Shown in pieces: positions 1 to 11,966 of a DNA stretch of 64,000 nt (positions within the stretch are counted from its first letter, which is position 1; the number at the start of each line of letters is the position of its first letter). The notes below the pieces were generated by a model that did no database searches, was not told the DNA's origin, and worked only from the letters and a program-made list of their open reading frames with translations. This DNA comes from Mimachlamys varia (taxonomy: Eukaryota > Mollusca > Bivalvia > Pectinida > Pectinidae). The stretch covers positions 64,989,115-65,053,114 of the forward strand of contig OX392527.1 of NCBI GenBank assembly GCA_947623455.1, given 5' to 3'. The translations under genes were made by a program, and so were the position numbers.

Positions 1-145
1 CCGATTACATAACCCCACTTGCGATTAAACGGTTTACAGGTTCTCTATTATTCGGCTAAAACTCTCAGAATTTCGTGGATTGTGACACTTACATATACAT
101 GTATTTACGTTTGCTCTGCGTATTTCCATTGTATTGCATTGTGAA

Positions 146-181
146 GGCAAATGTTGTTACAGTCTTGTAACAACATTTGCC
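146..181. repeat. Perfect 16-bp inverted repeat with 4-nt loop
   Basis: 'ggcaaatgttgttaca' (146-161) and its exact reverse complement (166-181), loop gtct. A further partial copy, tgtaacaacatttgct, lies at about 414-429. It ends one base before the CRE-type repeat. Confidence 0.85.
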
Positions 182-262
182 ATTGTGACGTCATCAATCT
201 ATATTGTGACGTCATCAATCTCTATTGTGACGTCATCAATCTCTATTGTGACGTCATCAATT
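182..262 (+). repeat. 21-bp tandem repeat, four units each with a palindromic TGACGTCA site
   Basis: Unit 'attgtgacgtcatcaatctc' plus one base. The CRE-type palindrome falls at 186-193, 207-214, 228-235 and 249-256, exactly 21 bp apart (two helical turns). TGACGTCA binds CREB/ATF-class factors in animals, but no gene is seen nearby, so function is open. Confidence 0.85.
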
Positions 263-576
263 TCATTGATCTCTACACTTGATTTACTGTTTAAGAGCTG
301 TTCGAAATAACTCAATAAAGCACAATGATTCTATTGATTCTATTGATGAAAACCACTACTGTCGATCGGGCTTTACTAGGTTAGTCATCAATAGCAATGT
401 GTGTTATAGGACTGTAACAACATTTGCTCAAACATTCATTGCTTTAGTATCAACTGGGATTTTATTTACTTTTATTGTACCATTTGACGTTATTGACAAA
501 GTAAGAAGGACGCGACATATCTTTACGCGTACTTTTCGTACTGTATGATGTTTCGTATCACATGCATAAGTAGTAT
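263..576. other. No recognisable feature
   Basis: A short open frame on the plus strand (279-548) lacks any family resemblance and has no splice or start context. Confidence 0.5.
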
Positions 577-786
577 GTTGGCGCAGTGGATATTGCACTT
601 GCCTTTCACCAAGGAGACGGGAAACGTGAAAAGGTATGGGGTCACCTGCCCGACCACGTGAGTTCTCTCAGTGCTCCGGTTTCCTCTCACATTAAGACCC
701 TCCGCGCGCTAATATCCGGGCCAACCATTGAGCGATTAATATCAGTCAATGCAATGTATAACTTGTATCATATTGTAATAAAATAA
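577..786 (+). mobile_element. tRNA-derived SINE, internally deleted copy
   Basis: Same family as the element at 46.2 kb: gcgcagtggatattgcactt in the head, 'ggtatggggtcacctgcc', 'gtgctccggtttcctctcac' and 'cgcgctaatatccgggccaa' in matching order. The B-box region is replaced by 'aaggagacgggaaacgtg', so about 18 bp including the B box are missing. The tail is AT-rich and ends in AATAAAATAAAG. Likely transcriptionally dead. Confidence 0.8.
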
Positions 787-837
787 AGTTTACCCACGTT
801 TAAGTAGCATCGTTGTGTCAGTTTTATCCCATCTTCG

Positions 838-882
838 ATAACCAGGGGTTTAGCTCACCTACGCTCTCTACACCCCTGGAAA
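838..882 (-). repeat. Inverted single unit of the 52-bp repeat
   Basis: 'ctcacctacgctctctacac' with flanking ccaggggt/cccctgg is the reverse complement of the array unit found at 1.12-1.48 kb. About 240 bp of non-repeat DNA separates it from the array. Confidence 0.8.
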
Positions 883-1118
883 TTGTCATGGAAAAACTGA
901 AGGCACGATCAAGTAAAAAAATCCAGACCAACCGCTAGATTGATATCTGTCCTTTGAAGATTACAAACGCTCCATAACCAACTTAAAAGCCTGTCAATTT
1001 TTACTGTTATGTTACCACGATATTTTATATTTTTAAAAGTACACCAAACGTTTGAACCAGTATTCTTTCCTCATCAACAAGGTGGTGCACACAGAGCCTT
1101 CAGTTTTGCCATGAGATA

Positions 1119-1480
1119 TTCCAGGACTGAAGAGAGTTAGGTGATCGTAACCCCTGGGTATCGAGAATGTTCCAGGGGTGTTGAGAGCGTAGGTGATCGT
1201 CACACCTGGATATCGACGATGTTTCAGGGTTGTAGAGAGCGTAGGTGATCGTAATCCCTGGTTATTGAGGGTGTTCCAGGGGTGTAGAGAGCGTAGATGA
1301 TCGTAATCCCTGGATATCGACGATGTTCCAGGGTTAAGAGAGCGTAGATGATCGTAATCCCTGGATATTGAGGGTGTTCCAGGGGTGAAGAGAGCGTAGG
1401 TGATCGTAATCCCTGGTTATTGATGGTGTTCCAGGGGTGTAGAGAGCGTAGATGATCGTAATCCCTGGATATCGAGGATG
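1119..1480 (+). repeat. 52-bp tandem repeat, seven units
   Basis: Units contain 'gagagcgtaggtgatcgtaa' and the short inverted pair ccctgg / ccaggg, so each unit can form a small hairpin. Variants: gtagg/gtaga and ttgaggg/tcgacga. Confidence 0.9.
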
Positions 1481-1674
1481 GTTTTATCCAAGCTTGATCA
1501 TCTTTTCTTAAATTTTCCCCCTGTTTTTTCCGTTATATCTGATCTGTTTGTTGTTGTTTTTTATACGATGCTGAAATACTAGTCAAAGTCAAACGGTTTT
1601 TTAACTTGTTATACTTCTTTTACATGTTCCTTATGCTTTTATAACTGGTGATAATGTATTCATGTATGCTAATA

Positions 1675-2030
1675 TTGGAGCCCTGCATGTACGGCGTACG
1701 AAATGAACCTGCTGTCCTCTTTGCTTGATCGTAAGAGGCGACTATTTTTCCATTCTTTCTTAACAACTTTCTTATTCCTAATGTCCCCTTGGCACTTTAG
1801 GGCTTTAGTTGAAAGTTCTCCCCTGTGTTGAAGGCTTTGGATTTTGTCCCCAGGTCGAGACCTGCCAGATTCTCTAGCATTGTTAGTTACTATTCCCTGC
1901 TTGGCGCTCAGTATTATGGGAGTGGGACGACTGGTTGGCCCGTTGTCAGTATAACGTGACTGGGTAGGGTGTTCTGCTGGGTACCTTTGGTAGTATACTT
2001 CAGTGTGGTAACATTCTAAATGGACAAAAA
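1675..2030 (+). repeat. Dispersed-repeat-like sequence, family not certain
   Basis: The stretch beginning 'gagccctgcatgtacggcgt', through 'gatcgtaagaggcgacta', to 'gggtaccttt' resembles a dispersed repeat I associate with mollusc genomes. Only one copy is in this window, so this rests on recall of the style and cannot be confirmed here. Confidence 0.35.
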
Positions 2031-2106
2031 GTCCAGACTAACACAAGAAGGATTTTACGAACATACCGAATCCTCCCAAATACACACGATCTCAACACAG
2101 GCATCC

Positions 2107-2285
2107 ACAGGCACCTGAGAATTTGTTACAGCTAGTTTTGAACCTAAACTAGGGTGTTTAGAGTAATTTAACATTGTATGACACGACACCACAGGGACCT
2201 GAGAATTTGTTACAGCTAGTTTTGGACCTAAACTAGGGTGTTTTGTTTAGAGTAATTTTTCACTTTTGGAGGGTTCAGATCAATT
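2107..2285 (+). repeat. Two tandem copies of an ~83-bp unit, related to an inverted copy at 6.25 kb
   Basis: 'gagaatttgttacagctagt' occurs at about 2,119 and again at about 2,202 with shared flanks (cctaaactagggtgtt). The reverse complement appears at about 6,285-6,310 (aactagctgtaacaaattct). A dispersed repeat with an internal duplication. Confidence 0.75.
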
Positions 2286-2560
2286 TCCCATAAAAAATCC
2301 CCCTCAATGATCATAAAGGCTAAAGGGTGGAAGCTTTCGAGATCGAAAAATCGACTCCACCTACATTTCTTGTATCAAAAATCACATTTCTATTTGAGGT
2401 ACGAAAAAAACTCATGGTACCGTTGGAAAGATGGATAATTTTATTTTAAAAATCTTCTAAGAGCATGTCAAATATATCCTCCTTCCGCAGAAATAATCTC
2501 GATTCTCTTCAAAAACACGCAAAATTTCCGCGTCTTAAAGTTTTCGTCAACTATCGTGCC

Positions 2561-2700
2561 ACTTTTTGCATAGCAATAAGTTTTTGACGTCAATGCACGC
2601 GCTGGGTTTTGAATGCCCATATTTAGAGGAAAACCGCCATCGAAAGACAGCGAAAGTCAGCGCGTGTAGTGACGTCAAAACTCATTGCCATGCAAAAAGT
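2561..2700. mobile_element. Foldback element, arms of about 44 bp
   Basis: Left arm 2,561-2,604 and right arm 2,656-2,700 are near-perfect reverse complements, each containing TTTTTGCAT, a TGACGTCA-type site and CACGCGCTG. The 50-bp loop has no coding potential. A related single arm occurs at about 6,120-6,210. Short foldback MITE or the end of a larger one. Confidence 0.75.
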
Positions 2701-2971
2701 CGAACTTATCTAACTTACTCATTGTGTTCTGTCATTTATAAAGGAACTTTGAAATGGATTCTAAAGAAACATTGACCAAAATTAGAAGTGAAAAGATTTA
2801 ACAGTCCTGATTAGGGAGAAACAAACTGGGAGCAAAGGGTGGAATCGATTTATTGATTACCGTTAGTTTCATAGATTAAATGTTCATAATTAATTAAACT
2901 ACATTTTTACATGTTCTTAGACCTGAATTAAAACTGATCGAAATTGACGCGATTATATCTATTTATAGATT

Positions 2972-3110
2972 ATCACACTGTATTTTCCGGGTTTGTCGTG
3001 AGAACATTTTTCTCATCGCTAGTCCACCTGCGGTGGCCTCTCGATTTTGTCCACGTGCTCGCGATGAAAGAAAATTGTTCTCATGACAAACTCCGAAAAT
3101 ACTGTATGAT
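2972..3110. mobile_element. Foldback element, arms of about 48 bp
   Basis: Arms 2,972-3,019 and 3,061-3,110 pair imperfectly: 'gtcgtgagaacatttttctc' against 'gaaaattgttctcatgacaa'. The loop is GC-richer (ccacctgcggtggcc). No reading frame. It lies 270 bp after the previous foldback. Confidence 0.75.
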
Positions 3111-4272
3111 AAAGCGATTATCATTTGTATACTTCTAGCATATAGATATTTCTTATCTTAGAAACGTCAACTAAACACATTTTCAAAACAATTTCGATGG
3201 TCATTGTCGCGATCTGCCTGTGGCAAACTTAAACAAACAGGAGATTTAGACAGAAGAATATCATGAACCTCTCAATTATGTGAAAAAATAATTAATGAAA
3301 ATGAAGCGTCATTGGCTTTCTATAATACCCATTTGCGCTTGAAATAGTGGTTTCATTCTAACACTATTTTTTAATAAGTGTTTATGGTAGGCTATGTTCT
3401 TACGCTGACTACTTTTGTAGAGATAATATTTCTGGTTAGTGACGTCATCCTTTGAGAGCAGACGTTCGGTTTTTTTTTTTTTTTGAGAAAATACATTCCC
3501 AAGTGCTGGAAAATGGGGGAAATTGTTCTCAAGTCGTTCTCAACTTCTTCTCACACTGAGAGTTCATGGTAATGAGTTTTTTATGTTACCAGTAGGAGGG
3601 ACAAAGCAGTATAAAGATGATAAATCAAACACTGGAATAACAATCTAGCCCGCCCTCCCTGATCGTACTTACAAGTATCTACTCTGGATCCTTAACTCCA
3701 CTAACTAAACACTCACTCGCTACTTTAGGTGCACTGTCCCAGTCAAGTGAAGAGAAAACGATTTTTCAAAATCGATTTTTAAAGGCTTTGTGGACAAGTT
3801 TTATCTAAAATGTTATTGCGCCATTACCATACGTTTGATAGATATAGGAATATCGATTATTTTTTATCAAAAATGAACCGTTGACGTCATATCCTGTTGA
3901 AATGTAAATATGATACAATGTACGCATCGATTTAGCGAATCCTAGCGGAAAGAAAAATATATCAGGGCAAACAACCTAATCTTTTTTTGTAGCAATAAGG
4001 AAACATTTTCGATTTTTCTTTTTTTGTTTTAAATTTATTGCAGAAGTGGAAGGTAAGAATGATGGAGGGAGAAATAGGAAAGGTATATCGGTTAACGGGG
4101 CAGGTGATCGAAAAACAGAAATAGAATGGCTTCTGAACCTTGATGTATTGTGTGTAGACGGTTTTAGTGTTTAGTCTGTATAAGGTATAAACTAGGCTTT
4201 GTCTTTACGATCTTTGAATGTTATTTACACTGTATTGTGTAATATGCCATGTAGTCTATGTAATACATATAT
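3111..4272. other. No recognisable feature
   Basis: AT-rich, with a 15-T run near 3,470 and no coding signal on either strand. Confidence 0.5.
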
Positions 4273-4490
4273 ATGGGGCCACGGTGCCCGTGTCGTCAAA
4301 GTTTCCAACACTCTACCACTATCCCTCCACTTCTTGGTTGCGAGTTCGAAACCCACGTGGGACAATGGCCAGGTACTGACCGAAGATCGGTGGGTTTTTC
4401 CGTGTACTCCGGCTTTCCTCCACCTCCAAAACCTGACACGTCCTTAAACGACACTGGCTGTTAATCGGACGTAAAACAAAATAAACCAAG
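4273..4490 (+). mobile_element. tRNA-derived SINE of a second family
   Basis: Head 'ggggccacggtgcccgtgtc', then a B-box-like GAGTTCGAAAC at 4,342-4,352, a central 'tttttccgtgtactccggct' block shared in type with the first SINE family, and a tail 'ggacgtaaaacaaaataaac'. The head resembles a Leu-type tRNA, with substitutions in the A box. It lies directly before the 26-bp array. Confidence 0.75.
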
Positions 4491-4510
4491 TATGTATATA
4501 ATCTGATCAT

Positions 4511-5274
4511 TATAATCCGAACATCATGTAGGTGTCTATAATCCGTACATCGTGTAGGTGTCTATAATCCGTACATCGTGTACAATGTAGGTGTCTATAA
4601 TCCGTACATCGTGTAGGTGTCTATAATCCGTACATCGTGTAGGTGTCTTTAATCCGTACATCGTGTAGGTGTCTATAATCCGTACATCGTGTAGGTGTCT
4701 ATAATCCGTACATCGTGTAGGTGTCTATAATCCGTACATCGTGTACAATGTAGGTGTCTATAATCCGTACATCGTGTAGGTGTCTATAATCCGTACATCG
4801 TGTAGGTGTCTATAATCCGTACATCGTGTAGGTGTCTATAATCCGTACATCGTGTAGGTGTCTATAATCCGTACATCGTGTAGGTGTCTATAATCCGTAC
4901 ATCGTGTAGGTGTCTATAATCCGTACATCGTGTAGGTGTCTATAATCCGTACATCGTGTACAATGTAGGTGTCTATAATCCGTACATCGTGTAGGTGTCT
5001 ATAATCCGTACATCGTGTACAATGTAGGTGTCTATAATCCGTACATCGTGTAGGTGTCTATAATCCGTACATCGTGTAGGTGTCTATAATCCGTACATCG
5101 TGTAGGTGTCTATAATCCGTACATCGTGTAGGTGTCTATAATCCGTACATCGTGTACAATGTAGGTGTCTATAATCCGTACATCGTGTAGGTGTCTATAA
5201 TCCGTACATCGTGTAGGTGTCTATAATCCGTACATCGTGTAGGTGTCTATAATCCGTACATCGTGTAGGTGTCT
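4511..5274 (+). repeat. 26-bp tandem repeat with 33-bp variant units, about 28 units
   Basis: Unit core 'ccgtacatcgtgtaggtgtc'. Five units carry an extra 7 bp (gtacaatgtagg in place of gtagg), spaced at irregular intervals. The copies are otherwise almost identical, which indicates recent expansion or gene conversion. Confidence 0.93.
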
Positions 5275-6099
5275 ATGATTCGTTTAGTATATGGCTGATC
5301 TGTATTGTATGGTCGTTTTGTAGTAAGTTATACAGAATTATTTTCTTTGCCATAATTAATCCAGTCAGGTCCAAAATCCTTGTAGTTGTCTATATTGATT
5401 TCCCCCTGATACATATTCATAACATTTTTTTATCAATATTCATAACTTTATCGTCCTATATTTACATTCAGTATGCTTGAAAGCATTGGCGAAAATCGTA
5501 TTCATTTCTCATAACAACATTAGCCTCATCACATCCAAACAGCGTGTAGTAATACATTGAAAAATAGTTGTAGTTCCTGAACAATATATAAATGATTATT
5601 ATTACTTTAATTAAAATGATTAAAATTGAAAAATAAATCAATTAAAAAACTAAATCCTTTGAAAATACAGTGACAACAAATACTGTCATGTTTAGATAAA
5701 ATGTTAACAAATGCAAGCGTTCTGTACGGCACCGGAAGTTACCCTGTCGTCTACTATCCGCCGTCAAGCCATCGGAATTGTTCTTCTACCCGTGTTATTG
5801 TAAATAAACACGACCCATGCTAATGTGTAGAGACATTAAATATTGTAACTGTCCTCTTAAAGTTCAAAACATAAAAATTACTCCAAACATCTCACAGAAT
5901 AAATGTGGTAGATGGAACTACATTTTGTTTCGGTTGTTGTTATGACGTTGCTACTGTAAGACCGAGTCACGAACTGTGTAACACTTTCCCGCGAAAACGG
6001 CTGTTCTCTCTCCGACGTCACTCCCGGGTAAAAACATGAAAAAATGCATTTTTTAAAAAGATAACTTTAATAGAAAAATAAGGAATGCAATTTATTTTT
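5275..6099. other. No recognisable feature
   Basis: AT-rich with scattered GC-richer islands at about 5,720-5,830 and 5,950-6,030. No open frame of note. Confidence 0.5.
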
Positions 6100-6345
6100 T
6101 CAACAGTGTCTATCCGGTCACTTTAGCATAGCAAATGGTTTTGGCGTCACTGCACGCGCTGGCCTTTCGCTGTCATTGGATGCCTCTATTTAGAGGAAGA
6201 CCGCCATTGAGGGGGAATTTTTTCCAAAATTTATCTAAATCCCCCAAAAGTGTAAAATTAGTCTAAACATCCTAGTTAAGGTCCAAAACTAGCTGTAACA
6301 AATTCTCAGTCCCCTGTGGTCTCGTGCGGTGGTCATGTGTAATCA
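6100..6345 (-). repeat. Inverted, diverged copy of the 2.1-2.7 kb repeat pair
   Basis: Contains one arm of the 2.6-kb foldback type (agcatagcaaatggttttgg, gcacgcgctgg) followed by 'gaggaagaccgccattgagg' and the reverse complement of the 2.1-kb repeat. The same pieces are adjacent at both places, so they probably form one larger mobile element. Confidence 0.6.
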
Positions 6346-7200
6346 TTTTCTACAATAAATATATCAAAATTCACGAAATCCAGCGATACAATGATATATT
6401 CATAATGACTGTGTAGGCTTCATAGTGGTTCAAGAAATTGATATTTTTTTGAGACTTGGAGAAAAGTAGCTACCGATAGTTACATCGAAATGTCGCAACC
6501 TCTATTCCGAAGTTCACCACACCAGAAAAGAAAAGCCTCTTCGGACCCCCACCCCCTCACCAGCTTTTGCTTCACTTAAATCATTATAAAGTATTCAAAC
6601 CTATAATTCTTCCTATAAGGGAAAATGTCAGCACTAAAAATCATAATTGTGTCCAAATAACGAGGTACGTATCATTATTGGGTCCATATAACGGGACCTC
6701 GCTATATTACTACATGTGTTCGTTTTAAAAACTTTTTCGCCTCATAAACTTATCTATCTCGATTTCTAATACTCGCATATGTAATGGGTCCATGGGTCCA
6801 TACGAGAGTAACGATTATTACCAAGTATTTCGATATTGAAGCTGACGTTAAGTATACAGAAGCGATATTGATGAAATCGGGGCAATTAGTTAAACTCAAA
6901 ATGAATGCCAAATATCGCGTTATCGGTATTATGTCCAAACTGTACAAGGAGTGACAACATTGATTTTTTGTTATGATGAAAGTGTTTCCTTTCACCTGTC
7001 GAGCTACTTTACATATATACAGGTATATTATATACAACATTGTTACCTGGGACAATTCAACACCACACTAGCTAATTAACAGTGTTATTGACGGGCAGGT
7101 AATCAATTTCACATTTCCTTTACGACAGGTTTCGGATTTGAACGTTATTTGTGTACCGATATCGACCACGAGGGTTTCATATCAAGATATATTCGCATGA
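6346..7200. other. No recognisable feature
   Basis: A minus-strand open frame of 101 codons near 6,750-7,055 has no family resemblance and I do not call it a gene. Confidence 0.5.
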
Positions 7201-7202
7201 TA

Positions 7203-7317
7203 GTGGTGGGGTGTGGCTGGGTAGGGAAGGAGGGTAGGGGTAGCGTTCGGGGGATGGGGTAGGGGTGGGGTTAGGGTTCGGGGGATAGGGATGGAGGTTA
7301 GGGTTAGGGTTCCGGGT
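7203..7317 (+). repeat. G-rich strand with telomere-like TTAGGG pieces
   Basis: Runs of GGG/GGGG every 4-8 nt over 110 bp, including GGTTAGGGTTAGGGTT. Able to form G-quadruplexes in principle. Too short and too irregular for a telomere. Confidence 0.6.
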
Positions 7318-7797
7318 GTTTTTTCATTTCAAGATACAAATCACACCGTACGTTCCAGTCGTTTCTATTGATCAAAGTATGTGCAGTTCGAACTATCCAA
7401 TAGTACACCAACGTTTGATTTTTATGTCCCCGCTGTATAATAACCGGGACATACATCTTTAGTGTTACCATTGGCTGCCATTTCGTCATTATGTCATTTC
7501 CACTGAGCATTTACTGGAAATGTACATCTGTATTTGTAAAACGCGGATACCCCGCTTCACCCTATGTCAATACAGGTAACTAAGTTTGTCAGAGGTCAAG
7601 GTTAAAGGTCATAAAAAACCCCTGGAACCAACACTACTCGTTGAGATGTATTAGCCATGAAGTTTAATTACCATAGGCCTGATATTTAGGCCAAAACTGA
7701 CCTAACCGCAGAAACTAAACTAGGACGGACGGATGGACAAGGGTAACACTCAATGCCCCACAGCACTTCTCGGCGGGTCATAACAAGTAACGAGTAT
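7318..7797. other. No gene seen; a retroelement-like flank is possible
   Basis: Contains 'aggtcaaggttaaaggtcat' and 'ggacggacggatggacaagg', phrases common in invertebrate dispersed repeats. No frame is long enough to judge. Confidence 0.4.
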
Positions 7798-10700
7798 CAT
7801 GTCATACCGGACCTGAATTCATGCCCTACAGGGCCTCTATTCATGTCATACAGGGCCTGAATTCATGTAATACCGGGCCTGTATTCATGTCATACCGGAC
7901 CTGTATTCATGTCATACCGGGCCTGTATTCATGTCATACCGGACCTGTATTCATGTCATACCGGGCCTGTATTAATGTCATACCGGACCTGAATTCATGC
8001 CCTACAGGGCCTCTATTCATGTCATACAGGGCCTGAATTCATGTAATACCGGGCCTGTATTCATGTCATACCGGACCTGTATTCATGTCATACCGGGCCT
8101 GTATTCATGTCATACCGGACCTGTATTCATGTCATACCGGGCCTGTATTAATGTCATACCGGACCTGAATTCATGTCATACAGGGCCTCTATTCATGTCA
8201 TACAGGGCCTGAATTCATGTAATACCGGGCCTGTATTCGTGTCATACCGAGTCTGTATTCATGTCATACCGGGCCTGTATTAATGTCATACCGGACCTGT
8301 ATTCATGTCATACCGGGCCTGTATTAATGTCATACCGGACCTGAATTCATGTCATACAGGGCCTCTATTCATGTCATACAGGGCCTGAATTCATGTAATA
8401 CCGGGCCTGTATTCGTGTCATACCGAGTCTGTATTCATGTCATACCGGGCCTGTATTCATGTCATACCGGGCCTGTATTCGTGTCATACCGGACCTGAAT
8501 TCATGTCATTAAGGGCCTCTATTCATGTCATACAGGGCCTGCATCCATGTCATATCGGGCCTGTATTAATGTCATACCGGGCCTATATTCATGTCATACA
8601 GGGCCTGTATTAATGTCATACCGGGCCTATATTCATGTCATACAGGGCCTGTATTAATGTCATACCGGGCCTATATTCATGTCATACCGGACCTGAATTC
8701 ATGTCCTAGAGGGCCTCTATTCATGTCCAACAGGGCCTGTATAAATGTCATACCGGGCCTGTATTCGTGTCATACCGGGCCTGTATTCATGTCATACCGG
8801 GCCTCTATTCATGTCCTACAGGGCCTGTATTAATGTCATACCGGGCCTGTATTCGTGTCATTCCGGGCCTGTATTCATGTCATACCGGGCCTCTATTCAT
8901 GTCCTACAGGGCCTGTATTAATGCCATACCGGGCCTGTATTCGTGTCATTCCGGGCCTGTATTCATGTCATACAGGGCCTGTATTAATGTCATACCGGGC
9001 CTATATTCATGTCATACAGGGCCTGTATTAATGTCATACCGGGCCTATATTCATGTCATACAGGGCCTGTATTAATGTCATACCGGGCCTGTATTCGTGT
9101 CATACCGGGCCTATATTCATGTCATACTGGGCTTGTATTCGTGTCATACCGGGCCTCTATTCATGTCCTACAGGGCCTGTATTCATGTCATACAGGGCCT
9201 GTATTAATGTCATACCGGGCCTATATTCATGTCATACAGGGCCTGTATTCATGTCATACCGGACCTGAATTCATGTCCTACAGGGCCTGCATTAATGTCA
9301 TACAGGGCCTGTATTAATGTCATACCGGACCTGAATTCATGTCCTACAGGGCCTCTATTCATGTCCAACAGGGCCTGTATAAATGTCATACCGGGCCTGT
9401 ATTCATGTCATACCGGGCCTGTATAAATGTCATACTGGGCCTGTATTCATGTCATACCGGGCCTGTATTAATGTCCTACCGGGCCTGTATTCATGTCATA
9501 CCGGGCCTGTATTCATGTCCTACCGGGCATGTATTCATGTCATACTGGGCCTGTATTCGTGTCATACCGGGCCTGTATTCATGTCATACCGGGCCTTTAT
9601 TCATGTCATACTGGGCCTTTATTCGTGTCATACCGGGCCTGTATTCGTGTCATACCGGGCCTGTATTCATGTCATACCGGGCCTGTATTCATGTCATACC
9701 GGGCCTGTATTCGTGTTATACCGGGCCTGTATTCATGTCATACAGGGCCTGTATCCATGTCATATCGGGCCTGTATTCATGTCATACTGGGCTGTATTCG
9801 TGTCATACCGGGCCTGTATTCATGTCATACAGGGCCTGTATTCGTGTCATACCGGGCCTGTATTCATGTCATACCGGGCCTTTATTCGCGTTATACCGGG
9901 CCTGTATTCATGTCATACCGGGCCTGTATTCGTGTCATACCGGGCCTGTATTCATGTCATACCGGGCCTTTATTCATGTCATACTGGGCCTTTATTCGTG
10001 TCATACCGGGCCTGTGTTCGTGTCATACCGGGCCTGTATTCATGTCCTACCGGGCCTGTATTCGTGTCAAAGCGGGCCTGTATTAATGTCATACCGGGCC
10101 TGTATTCATGTCATACCGGGCCTGTATTCGTGTCATACCGGGCCTGTATTCATGTCATACCGGGCCTGTATTCGTGTTATACCGGGCCTGTATTCATGTC
10201 ATACCGGGCCTGTATTCGTGTCATACCGGGCCTGTATTCATGTCATACCGGACCTGTATTCATGTCATACCGGGCCTGTATTAATGTCATACCGGGCCTG
10301 TATTAATGTCATACCGGGCCTATATTCATGTCATACCGGGCCTGTATTCATGTCATACCGGGCCTGTATTCATGTCATAGCGGGCCTGTATTCATGTCAT
10401 ACCGGGCCTCTATTCATGTCATACCGGGCCTGTATTCATGTCATACCGGGCCTGTATTCATGTCATAGCGGGCCTGTATTCATGTCATACCGGGCCTGTA
10501 TTCGTGTCATACCGGGCCTGTATTCGTGTCATACCGGGCCTGTATTCATGTAATACCGGGCCTGTATTCGTGTCATACCGGGCCTGTATTCATGTCCTAC
10601 AGGGCCTCTATTCGTGTCATACCAGGCCTGTATTCATGTCATACCGGGCCTGTATTCGTGTCATACCGAGCCTGTATTCGTGTCATACCGGGCCTGTATT

Positions 10701-11724
10701 CATGTCATACCGGGCCTGTATTCGTGTCATACCGGGCCTGTATTCATGTCATACAGGGCCTGTATTCATGTCATACCGGGCCTGTATTCGTGTCATACCA
10801 GGCCTGTATTCATGTCATACCGGGCCTGTATTCGTGTCATACCGGGCCTGTATTCATGTCATACCGGGCCTGTATTCGTGTCATACCGGGCCTGTTTTCG
10901 TGTCATACCGGGCCTGTATTCATGTCATACCGGGCCTGTATTCGTGTCATACCGGGCCTGTATTCATGTCATACCGGGCCGGTATCCATGTCCTACAGGG
11001 CCTGTATTCGTGTCATACCGGGCCTGTATTCATGTCATACCGGGCTTGTATTCATGTCATACCGGGCTCGTATCCATGTCCTACAGGGCCTGTATTCGTG
11101 TCATACCGGGTCTGTATTCATGTCATACCGGGCCTGTATTCGTGTCATACCGGGCCTGTATTCATGTCATACCGGGCCTGTATTCATGTCATACCGGGCC
11201 TGTATTCATGTCATACCGGGCCTGTATTCATGTCATAGCGGGCCTGTATTCGTGTCATACCGGGCCTGTATTCATGTCATACCGGGCCTGTATTCGTGTC
11301 ATACCGGCCCTGTATTCATGTCATACCGGGCCTGTATTCGTGTCATACCGGGCCTGTATTCGTGTCATACCGGGCCTGTATTCGTGTCATTCCGGGCCTG
11401 CATTCGTGTCATACCGGGCCTGTATTCATGTCATACCGGGCCTGTATTCGTGTCATACCGGGCCTGTATTCATGTCATACCGGGCCCGTATCCATGTCCT
11501 ACAGGTCCTGTATTCGTGTCATACCGGGCCTGTATTCATGTCATACCGGGTCTGTATTCATGTCATACCGGGCCTGTATTCATGTCATACCGGGCCTGTA
11601 TTCATGTCATACCGGGCTTGTATTCATGTCATACCGGGCCTGTATACATGTCATACTGGGCTCGTATCCATGTCCTACAGGGCCTGTATTCGTGTCATAC
11701 CGGGCCTGTATTCATGTCATACAA
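7798..11724 (+). repeat. 22-bp minisatellite, about 178 units (3.9 kb)
   Basis: Unit core 'gggcctgtattcatgtcata'. The commonest variants are ccggg/cagg, tcatg/tcgtg/taatg and gggcc/ggacc. The first 700 bp has a 176-bp higher-order period (eight units), visible at 7,821/7,997 and 8,165/8,341. Because 22 is one more than a multiple of three, each plus frame gives the same 22-residue peptide (MSYRACIHVIPGLYSCHTGP plus two), so frames up to 404 codons are a by-product. Confidence 0.97.
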
Positions 11725-11817
11725 GTTATAAAAAGTTATAAAAAACATAGAAAAATATGCTTAACTTGTCATGATCACAATAATTGTTATTTGAGCGAAT
11801 TGTTTACTTTTGTCACT

Positions 11818-11966
11818 TAAGGCCAACTTATTTAGTTAGGTTTGGTCGTGTTTTGAAGGGCGAAGTGGTGAAGGAAAGCCGGAGAACCCGGAAAAAAACC
11901 TTAGACCTACTACCAATACCTGAGAACTGTTACACGTCTCGAACTGGCAGCCCAATTATATACCTT
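11818..11966 (-). mobile_element. SINE fragment (same family as 4.3 kb)
   Basis: On the minus strand it reads 'cagttcgagacgtg' (B-box-like), then 'ttccgggttctccggctttc', then a degraded tail. Head and tail are truncated. It sits about 95 bp after the end of the 22-bp array. Confidence 0.6.

Noticed and set aside
4511..5274. CRISPR-like look of regularly spaced repeats
   Set aside because: There are no unique spacers between repeats, and the setting is eukaryotic. The same applies to every other array here.
7203..7317. Telomere or chromosome end
   Set aside because: Only two or three TTAGGG units, with irregular G-rich sequence around and ordinary DNA on both sides.
9339..11741. Plus-strand open frames of 266-404 codons (MSYRACIHV-type repeat peptide)
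   Set aside because: Direct translation of the 22-bp array. All three frames give the same peptide because the unit is one base longer than a multiple of three, and there are no start, splice or unique flanking residues.
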